Shown: positions 1 to 4,721 of the stretch, one piece after another | Position numbering within the stretch: position 1 is the stretch's first letter | How the letters are laid out: each line of letters begins with the position of its first letter | Source of the DNA: Desulfobacterales bacterium | Lineage (GTDB): Bacteria > Desulfobacterota > Desulfobacteria > Desulfobacterales > C00003106 | Length of the DNA stretch: 5,597 bases | Reading direction: 5' to 3' | NCBI GenBank assembly: GCA_030672555.1 | Contig: DAOVGD010000166.1 | Location: 1-5,597, forward strand | Translations under genes and position numbers: made by a program | Notes under the pieces: generated by a model | Database searches by the model: none | What the model was told of the DNA's origin: nothing | Seen by the model: only the letters and a program-made list of their open reading frames with translations

Positions 1-935
1 TGATGACTTTCCAGCCCCAGGTCGATTAAACGATCAAGGAGTTGCCCAAAGGTCAACCCGGCGGTCTTGGCTGCAAGCGGAAAAAGGCTCACTGGTGTCA
101 TCCCCGGAATTGTGTTGGTCTCCAAAACAAAAATTTTTTCATCCTGGACAATCATATCAGTGCGACTATATCCCTCACAACATAGCGCGCGATGTGCTGT
201 TGCAGCACACTGTTGGGCCTGTTCAGCTAAAGTATCATCAATTGGGGCAGGGCATATCTCGCGGGTTGCTCCGGTGGTATCATATTTTGCCGTGTAATCA
301 AAAAACGGCTGGGAGGAACTGGGAATAATCTCAACAATTGGAAGGAGTTCAAAGGCCTCATTACCGAGGACCGCCCCTGTAATCTCCCGACCCTTGATAT
401 ACGCTTCTACTATAACTGTGGCGTCGTAGCGAAAGGCATCCTCCAGGGCCTCTTCAAGCTCTGCTTCAACAGAAATAAGATGCATACCAATGCTTGAACC
501 ACCAGAGGCCGGTTTGGTCAAGAGGGGTAGGCCGATCTCTTTGACTATCTCCTGGTACTCATAGGGCATTCCTCGTTCCAAGATCTTAAAGGGAGGGACT
601 AAGAGTCCTGCATCCTTGTAGAGACGCTTGGCAACTGCCTTATCCATCGCAAGCGCACTACCCAAAACACCTGAGCCCTGATACGGGATATTAAGCATAT
701 CCAAAAAACCTTGTATAGTTCCATCCTCTCCAAAAGGACCATGAAGAATAATCAGCGCGATATCAATATCAGGAGCGTCCGCAACCAAGCGAGGGAGATC
801 TGTTGCCGGATCATACTGTCTAATTTCGTATTTCCCCTTGTCTAATGCCTTAAAAACCTCCTCCCCGCTTTTAAGAGAAACGTCGCGTTCAGGTGAAATA
901 CCACCGGAAAGAAGAGCAACAGTCATCTTTTTCAT
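1..935 (-). CDS. ddl: D-alanine--D-alanine ligase, C-terminal end cut by the window edge
   Basis: Cytoplasmic ATP-grasp ligase that joins two D-alanines to make the dipeptide used by MurF in peptidoglycan precursor synthesis. I translated the minus strand from ATG at 935-933: 311 codons are open to base 3 with no stop, so only a short C-terminal tail is missing (the family is about 300-320 aa). Motifs in order: substrate-binding GGISPERDVSLKSG (11-24, Glu16), HGPFGEDGTIQG (65-76), AMDKAVAK (96-103), ATP-binding KPASGGSSIG (141-150), AKY (216-218), ICPAP (227-231), Arg258, Asp260, and the Mg-binding LETNTIPGM (271-279, Glu272 and Asn274). The Lys-Tyr pair at 217-218 matches Lys215-Tyr216 of E. 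coli DdlB and favours D-Ala over D-lactate as second substrate. The start is supported by a Shine-Dalgarno-like AGGGTGG five bases upstream; Met4 is a less likely alternative. It is divergent from dnaA, and no mur/fts neighbours are visible in the window. Confidence 0.96.
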   Translation of the reverse strand, partial: MKKMTVALLSGGISPERDVSLKSGEEVFKALDKGKYEIRQYDPATDLPRLVADAPDIDIALIILHGPFGEDGTIQGFLDMLNIPYQGSGVLGSALAMDKAVAKRLYKDAGLLVPPFKILERGMPYEYQEIVKEIGLPLLTKPASGGSSIGMHLISVEAELEEALEDAFRYDATVIVEAYIKGREITGAVLGNEAFELLPIVEIIPSSSQPFFDYTAKYDTTGATREICPAPIDDTLAEQAQQCAATAHRALCCEGYSRTDMIVQDEKIFVLETNTIPGMTPVSLFPLAAKTAGLTFGQLLDRLIDLGLESH

Positions 936-940
936 TATTA

Positions 941-947
941 CCACCCT
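941..947 (-). promoter_or_regulatory. Ribosome binding site of ddl
   Basis: The minus strand reads AGGGTGG five bases before the ATG at 935. It is close to the consensus AGGAGG and is the evidence for choosing this start over the internal Met4. Confidence 0.6.
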
Positions 948-954
948 GTTCGAA

Positions 955-992
955 ATGTATCTTCTTCAAATTATCTGGCAGCCCAGATACAT
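955..992 (-). promoter_or_regulatory. Nested hairpins in the ddl leader
   Basis: Two overlapping inverted repeats lie 20-57 nt upstream of the ddl start. The inner one pairs TATCTGG (972-978) with CCAGATA (983-989) around a 4-nt loop. The outer one pairs ATGTATCT (955-962) with AGATACAT (985-992) across 22 nt. They share bases 985-989, so in an RNA they are mutually exclusive. A further copy of ATGTATCT sits at 1058-1065. No T-tract follows on the minus strand, so this is not a standard terminator. It could be a 5'-UTR fold or an operator; the function is unknown. Confidence 0.4.
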
Positions 993-1132
993 ACTCTTTG
1001 TTTATGGAGTGGGTGCTTACTCATCAAACATGAAGAGGATACGTTTACACTATACTTATGTATCTTACACACTCATAGCAAGAAAATATGTCAAAAATAA
1101 TCTTCTTTTTCAACCTCAAAAACAAATTATGT

Positions 1133-1166
1133 AATTGAGGAATTCCGCATTACAATAGAATTGAGG
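1133..1166. repeat. AATTGAGG direct repeat with nearby inverted copies
   Basis: AATTGAGG occurs at 1133-1140 and again at 1159-1166, 26 bp apart. Each copy is followed by a related tail (GCATTA after the first, GCGTAA after the second). Inverted words CCTCAA at 1114-1119 and CCTCAAT at 1222-1228 flank the pair, and CATTAC (1148-1153) is inverted as GTAATG (1173-1178). This is denser repetition than the surrounding sequence. It may be protein-binding sites or the remnant of a small palindromic element. Confidence 0.35.
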
Positions 1167-1253
1167 TACTGCGTAATGTCCATGAAAAGGCCGGATCTCT
1201 CGAAATCCTAAACCTCTCAACCCTCAATCCCCGAACCATGCCCTAAAAACAAA

Positions 1254-1268
1254 TTGCCATTTTGGCAA
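1254..1268. repeat. Short perfect dyad TTGCCA-N3-TGGCAA
   Basis: TTGCCA (1254-1259) and TGGCAA (1263-1268) form a perfect 6+3+6 dyad in an otherwise A/T-rich stretch. The spacing suits a dimeric helix-turn-helix regulator, but the regulator is not identifiable. It is too short and lacks a T-run, so a terminator is unlikely. Confidence 0.35.
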
Positions 1269-1318
1269 CAAAATTCAATGTAAATCCATGCGCTTACACC
1301 CTTTCACCACATGACCAT

Positions 1319-1358
1319 ATTTTTTATTAAAAAATCAAGAAAATAAAAGAAAAATAAA
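1319..1358. other. Extreme A/T tract, possible DNA-unwinding element
   Basis: Only three of the 40 bases are G or C. The tract opens with a perfect 7-bp A/T palindrome (ATTTTTT 1319-1325, AAAAAAT 1329-1335) and continues as an A-rich run. Such low-melting tracts next to dnaA are typical of origin unwinding regions, but they also occur in ordinary promoters with UP elements. The assignment is positional inference only. Confidence 0.3.
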
Positions 1359-1387
1359 GCTATTCGGAGATAAAAAAGTGCTGAACA

Positions 1388-1396
1388 ATTTCCACA
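1388..1396 (+). promoter_or_regulatory. Weak DnaA-box-like site
   Basis: ATTTCCACA matches 7 of 9 positions of the E. coli-type box TTATCCACA. A second 7/9 match, TATTTCACA, lies at 1522-1530. Both are weak, and the DnaA encoded here has an altered recognition motif, so the classical consensus may not apply. Confidence 0.22.
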
Positions 1397-1559
1397 AATC
1401 GGGGCAACCCTTTCAAAATACTTGAACAAATGCTAATTCAAAAAGGGCTGAAAATTATAGACCTTACAGAACTTATAAAAATATTAGTTTTGATTTTAAC
1501 AGGTTATCATTTACTGGAAACTATTTCACAAGCCATTAAAAAATAGTCTACTTTGTGAT

Positions 1560-1590
1560 TTGACAAGTACATCAGGACCTATTAAATAAT
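1560..1590 (+). promoter_or_regulatory. Putative sigma-70-type promoter for dnaA
   Basis: A perfect -35 hexamer TTGACA (1560-1565) is followed by an A/T-rich -10 zone: TTAAAT (1582-1587, 16-bp spacer, 4/6) or AATAAT (1585-1590, 19-bp spacer, 5/6). Transcription from here would give dnaA a leader of about 125-130 nt. A weaker alternative is TTGTAA (1642-1647) with TATACT (1663-1668), but its spacer is only 15 bp. Confidence 0.4.
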
Positions 1591-1721
1591 CAGCATCTTT
1601 TTTGAAATTCTCTGTATTCTCCCTTATATTGCTAATAATCATTGTAATGTTAATGTCATCTGTATACTGTTCAATCCCATTTTTAAACAATTGAGACCCC
1701 TAAAATAAAAAATATGTTGCT

Positions 1722-3065
1722 ATGCAGGCTACATGGAATAAAATAAAAACGTCCATACATCAGAAGGTTCCACACAGCACCTACATGCTGTGGATCGATC
1801 CGCTCACACTGTCTGAAAAAAGTGGGAATGACCTCGTAATTACATGCCCTGATTCTTTCTCACAAAAATGGATCATTGGGAATTATATGGGAATAATACG
1901 ACAAGAGGCTGAAAAAATTCTGGGGAAGGGACCTCGAATTGAACTAAAAATAAAAAATCCACTTAAAATCGAGGGACCTCCCCATGCAATTGACCCGCAG
2001 CTTTTCCTCCCGAATATTCCATCTCCGCAACAAAGGGTTTCTCGCCCCTTACGCTCTGATTTTACTTTTGACCGATTTGTAGTAGGAACATCTAATGATT
2101 TCGCCTACACAGCCGCACTTACATTGGTAGGCGGAAAAAGCTGTTATCACAACGCCCTATTTTTGTTGGCTGACACCGGCTTAGGCAAGAGTCACCTTGC
2201 CCATGCGGTAGGGAACCACCTATCACAAGAAATCCCCGAAGCCCGCATCTGTTATGTTACGGCAGAGGATTTTACAAATGAGATGATCTCCTCTCTTAAG
2301 AAGGGCAATATTGAACAGTTTAAAAATAAATACCGCAACCAATGCGATCTCCTTCTCTTGGAAGATATTCAATTTCTGAGCGGCAAAGAAAAGATACAAG
2401 ATGAGCTGGCCTTTACTCTTGATGCCCTTTTAAATGCCAACAAAAAACTCATCTTCACAAGCAGTTACCCATTAGATGAGATCCCAAAGATGCATGCAAA
2501 TCTCAAATCTCGTCTTACATCCGGTATTATCTCTGAAATAAGCCCGCCCGATTATAAAACCCGAGTCCGGATCATTTCCAAAAAGGTAGAGAATGAATCC
2601 ACCTTTTTCCCAGAGGATGTTGTACATTTTCTTGCGCACGAATTAACCGGCGATATACGCCAAATGGAAAGCGGAATTGTCGGGATCTTGGCCAAATCGT
2701 CTCTCCTCAATCTTGCGATTGATTTGCCTTTAGCCGAAACCGTTGTAGAAAATATTTGCAAAAAGCAGCGCCAGATTACCATTCAGGAGATACAAAAACT
2801 GGTCTGCAAGTGTTACAAGATCTCGCTGGAAGACCTTGTCTCGCGTTCCCGCAAGCGAGCTATTGCAAGGCCTCGGCAAATTGCTATGTACCTGTCCAGA
2901 AGATATACCAACCTCTCTCTTCAGGCCATAGGCAGGGCATTCAACCGCTATCACGCTACAACCCTTCACGCAATTGAAGCCGTTGAAAGTCTTTTAAAGA
3001 AAAAAGGACCTGATTATAGGCACATTCAATTTCTATCCGAAAAGTTGGAAAAAGACGCTTCTTAA
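1722..3065 (+). CDS. dnaA: Chromosomal replication initiator protein DnaA, divergent type
   Basis: AAA+ initiator that binds origin boxes as an ATP-bound filament and melts the DNA; 447 aa, normal for the family. Domain I spans about 1-75 (Trp5, WIDPL at 24-28), a short linker follows, the AAA+ domain III spans about 112-345, and helix-turn-helix domain IV about 350-447. Seen in the AAA+ part: a P-loop reading ADTGLGKS (150-157), where most DnaA have GGVGLGKT; Walker B LLLEDIQF (211-218) with Glu-Asp instead of Asp-Asp; TSSYP (246-250) at sensor 1, where TSDRP is usual; an Arg-finger candidate Arg264; sensor 2 DIRQMES (311-317) with Arg313. Domain IV has the classic IARPRQIAMYL (381-391), but the recognition element reads FNRYHATTLHA (407-417) instead of FGGRDHTTVLHA. 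An in-frame stop at 1701 leaves ATG 1722 as the only reasonable start, and it has no visible Shine-Dalgarno. No dnaN follows. It may be the main initiator or a paralogue. Confidence 0.95.
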   Translation: MQATWNKIKTSIHQKVPHSTYMLWIDPLTLSEKSGNDLVITCPDSFSQKWIIGNYMGIIRQEAEKILGKGPRIELKIKNPLKIEGPPHAIDPQLFLPNIPSPQQRVSRPLRSDFTFDRFVVGTSNDFAYTAALTLVGGKSCYHNALFLLADTGLGKSHLAHAVGNHLSQEIPEARICYVTAEDFTNEMISSLKKGNIEQFKNKYRNQCDLLLLEDIQFLSGKEKIQDELAFTLDALLNANKKLIFTSSYPLDEIPKMHANLKSRLTSGIISEISPPDYKTRVRIISKKVENESTFFPEDVVHFLAHELTGDIRQMESGIVGILAKSSLLNLAIDLPLAETVVENICKKQRQITIQEIQKLVCKCYKISLEDLVSRSRKRAIARPRQIAMYLSRRYTNLSLQAIGRAFNRYHATTLHAIEAVESLLKKKGPDYRHIQFLSEKLEKDAS

Positions 3066-3073
3066 CCCCCCCC
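3066..3073. repeat. Eight-C homopolymer directly after the dnaA stop
   Basis: The TAA at 3063-3065 is followed at once by eight cytosines. The tract lies outside the coding region, so length slippage would not change DnaA. It could be a sequencing-sensitive site. Confidence 0.7.
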
Positions 3074-3164
3074 TTATGGCCTTACTCTTTTCAGTTTTCA
3101 AATCCCTGGCTCTGTGCTAATAAACCTTAGATATCTTGGGATTGCTCACTTGTCACTGTTGACC

Positions 3165-3192
3165 TCACCGCAAAGGCGCAAAGAGCGCAAAG
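3165..3192 (+). repeat. Left arm of the 28-bp inverted repeat
   Basis: It starts TCACCGCAAAGG and contains three CGCAAAG units. It is identical in reverse complement to 3284-3311; the match stops abruptly at both ends. Confidence 0.9.
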
Positions 3193-3204
3193 TTTCAGCG
3201 CCTG

Positions 3205-3234
3205 TTGACATTTTTTTTATGTCGGCGGTAGAGA
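3205..3234 (+). promoter_or_regulatory. Possible promoter inside the palindromic element, toward glcD
   Basis: A perfect TTGACA (3205-3210) lies in the centre of the element, with only a poor -10 (TAGAGA 3229-3234, 18-bp spacer). If active it would drive glcD-glcF with the right arm in the leader. The weak -10 makes this tentative. Confidence 0.2.
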
Positions 3235-3283
3235 TAAATCCGAATATGGCAATTTCTCCGATTTTATCACATTAAGGGTCTTT

Positions 3284-3311
3284 CTTTGCGCTCTTTGCGC
3301 CTTTGCGGTGA
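3284..3311 (-). repeat. Right arm of the 28-bp inverted repeat
   Basis: It is the perfect reverse complement of 3165-3192 and ends 30 bp before the chosen glcD ATG, so it would lie in or next to the glcD leader. Confidence 0.9.
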
Positions 3312-3341
3312 AATATAACCCTCGTTTTTGTGCAGGCATTA

Positions 3342-4721
3342 ATGAAAAAATCGATTTTCAAAAAACTCAGGTCCATTGTCGGGCGAAAATATTGCACGGA
3401 TTCTGAAACTGATCTGATCTGTTATTCTTATGACGCTACTAACTTAAGATACATGCCCGAAGTTGTTGTTTTCCCCGAGAGGATGGAAGAAGTTGCTGCC
3501 ATCATGCGTCTTGCCACCGAAGAGCGTTTTCCTGTGATCCCTAGGGGAGCGGGCACCGGCATGACAGGCGGAGCCTTGGCAATAAAAGGTGGGGTGGTAT
3601 TGGTACTAACGCGAATGAACAGAATACTTCGCACAGACGCAGACAACATGGTGGCGGAAGTAGAACCAGGTGTTATCACAGGAAATTTCCAAAAGGTAGT
3701 GGAAGCAAAAGGGCTTTTTTATCCACCTGATCCTTCCAGCGCTGCATATTCGACCATTGGTGGAAATGTGGCTGAATGCGCGGGAGGGGCCAGAGCGGTA
3801 AAGTATGGAGTTACTAAGGATTACGTCTTAGGGTTGTCCGTAGTGCTCCCTACAGGTGATTGCATACACACAGGTGTTGAAACAACCAAGGGCGTGGTCG
3901 GTTATGACATGACACGGCTGATGGTTGGTTCAGAAGGGACATTGGGAGTTATTACAAAAATTGTCCTCCGCCTTCTTCCTCTACCCGAAACCGTATGCAC
4001 TATGACAGCAGTCTTTGACCATATTGAGGATGCCGCCCGAGCTGTCTCCGGCATCATACGATCCGGGATTATACCAAGGACTTTGGAATATATGGACCAA
4101 TCCGCCATTCGATGCGCAGAGTCGTATCTTAATATAGGTCTTCCCGTGGACGCTGGAGCTATGCTCCTTATTGAAACAGACGGCCCCAAGGAAATGGCCG
4201 AGATGGAAATATCAAAGCTGTGCGCGCTGTGTCTGTCATATAGAGCCCGCTCGGTTCACAAAGCTAAAACCCCGAAAGAGGCACTCGATCTATGGAAGGC
4301 TCGAAAGGCCATCTCCCCGGCCCTGTTTAAGCTGAATCCTGACAAAATCAACGAGGACATCGTGGTGCCGAGAAGCAAGGTTCCGGATCTCGTGAAAAAG
4401 ATTGACGACCTGCGTAACAAAACCGGACTCACCATAGTAAGTTTTGGACACGCAGGCGACGGAAATATTCATTTTAATATAATGCTCGACAAGAGTAAAA
4501 CATCAGAACTTAAAAAGGCCAATGTTGCTGTAGAAACACTCTTTAAATATACTGTTGAATTAGGAGGCACTATTTCAGGAGAACACGGCGTAGGTATCAC
4601 CAAGCTCCCTTTTATCCGTCTTGAAATGTCAGAAGCTGAGATAGACCTAATGCGGAGGATCAAAAAGGCCTTTGACCCGAACAATATTTTGAACCCCGGA
4701 AAAATATTTTTACATGCTTGA
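3342..4721 (+). CDS. glcD: GlcD-like FAD-linked 2-hydroxyacid dehydrogenase (glycolate or D-lactate)
   Basis: Flavin subunit that oxidises a 2-hydroxyacid (glycolate to glyoxylate, or D-lactate to pyruvate) and passes electrons to the GlcF-type iron-sulfur partner. From ATG 3342 it is 459 aa, normal for the family. The N-terminal PCMH FAD domain (about 35-215) shows PRGAGTGMTGGA (67-78), STIGGNVAECAGG (137-149), KYGVTKDYVLG (154-164) and GSEGTLGVITK (196-206). The C-terminal FAD-oxidase domain (about 215-457) shows FGHAGDGNIHFN (368-379), GEHGVG (413-418) and the closing NPGKI (451-455). No signal peptide or membrane segment is seen. An in-frame GTG at 3330 would add four residues but lacks a ribosome site; ATG 3342 has AGG five bases upstream. 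Its stop overlaps the glcF start by 8 bp. The substrate cannot be fixed from sequence: Desulfovibrio-type D-lactate dehydrogenases share this architecture. Confidence 0.93.
   Translation: MKKSIFKKLRSIVGRKYCTDSETDLICYSYDATNLRYMPEVVVFPERMEEVAAIMRLATEERFPVIPRGAGTGMTGGALAIKGGVVLVLTRMNRILRTDADNMVAEVEPGVITGNFQKVVEAKGLFYPPDPSSAAYSTIGGNVAECAGGARAVKYGVTKDYVLGLSVVLPTGDCIHTGVETTKGVVGYDMTRLMVGSEGTLGVITKIVLRLLPLPETVCTMTAVFDHIEDAARAVSGIIRSGIIPRTLEYMDQSAIRCAESYLNIGLPVDAGAMLLIETDGPKEMAEMEISKLCALCLSYRARSVHKAKTPKEALDLWKARKAISPALFKLNPDKINEDIVVPRSKVPDLVKKIDDLRNKTGLTIVSFGHAGDGNIHFNIMLDKSKTSELKKANVAVETLFKYTVELGGTISGEHGVGITKLPFIRLEMSEAEIDLMRRIKKAFDPNNILNPGKIFLHA

Larger units (their letters stand above)
936..1721. 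other. Divergent ddl-dnaA intergenic region, no gene seen; candidate origin or regulatory region
   Basis: This 786-bp AT-rich stretch separates two divergent genes. The open frame at 838-1134 (+) mostly overlaps ddl antisense, has no recognisable domain and is judged spurious. No tRNA, rRNA or protein family is recognised. It holds repeats (AATTGAGG, ATGTATCT and TTACA-type words), two small dyads, an A/T-only tract at 1319-1358, weak DnaA-box-like sites near 1388 and 1522, and a perfect -35-like TTGACA on each strand (minus 1094-1089, plus 1560-1565). For ddl the minus-strand TTGACA has no good -10 at 16-18 bp; the best TATA-like words (TAAGAT at 1067-1062, TATAGT at 1054-1049) are misplaced. 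An oriC or a dnaA autoregulatory region is possible but only inferred from position and composition. Confidence 0.5.
3165..3311. mobile_element. Small palindromic element with perfect 28-bp terminal inverted repeats
   Basis: The left arm (3165-3192) and right arm (3284-3311) are exact reverse complements over 28 bp, separated by 91 nt. Each arm is built from repeated CGCAAAG units spaced 8-9 bp apart. The centre has its own imperfect hairpin: GACAT (3207-3211) with ATGTC (3219-3223), extended by CGCC (3199-3202) with GGCG (3224-3227) past a TGTT bulge. No transposase is encoded, and no target duplication abuts the outer ends; an 8-bp CTGTTGAC copy does occur on each side of the left arm (3156-3163 and 3202-3209). 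This fits a REP/MITE-like non-autonomous element. A transcript across it could form a very stable stem between dnaA and glcD, but there is no terminal T-run. Confidence 0.6.

Noticed and set aside
67..328. Two plus-strand open frames of 76 and 77 aa
   Set aside because: Both are antisense shadows of ddl, whose motifs are unambiguous on the minus strand.
838..1134. 98-aa open frame on the plus strand overlapping the ddl start
   Set aside because: Its first third is antisense to ddl, its remainder is low-complexity AT-rich translation with no recognisable domain, and no ribosome site precedes it.
2552..2977. Open frames on both strands inside dnaA
   Set aside because: They overlap the conserved C-terminal half of dnaA and show no family motif; they are frame shadows.
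3129..3136. AGATATCT palindrome after dnaA
   Set aside because: An 8-bp self-complementary word is expected by chance at this scale and has no T-run or partner site.
3165..3311. CRISPR array or classical intrinsic terminator
   Set aside because: There are only two arms, in inverted rather than direct orientation, so it is not CRISPR. No T-run follows the right arm and the loop is 91 nt, so it is not a standard Rho-independent terminator.
3330..3341. GTG start for glcD four codons upstream
   Set aside because: The bases before it are CTCGTTTTT with no ribosome site, whereas ATG 3342 has AGG at a suitable distance; the difference is only four residues.
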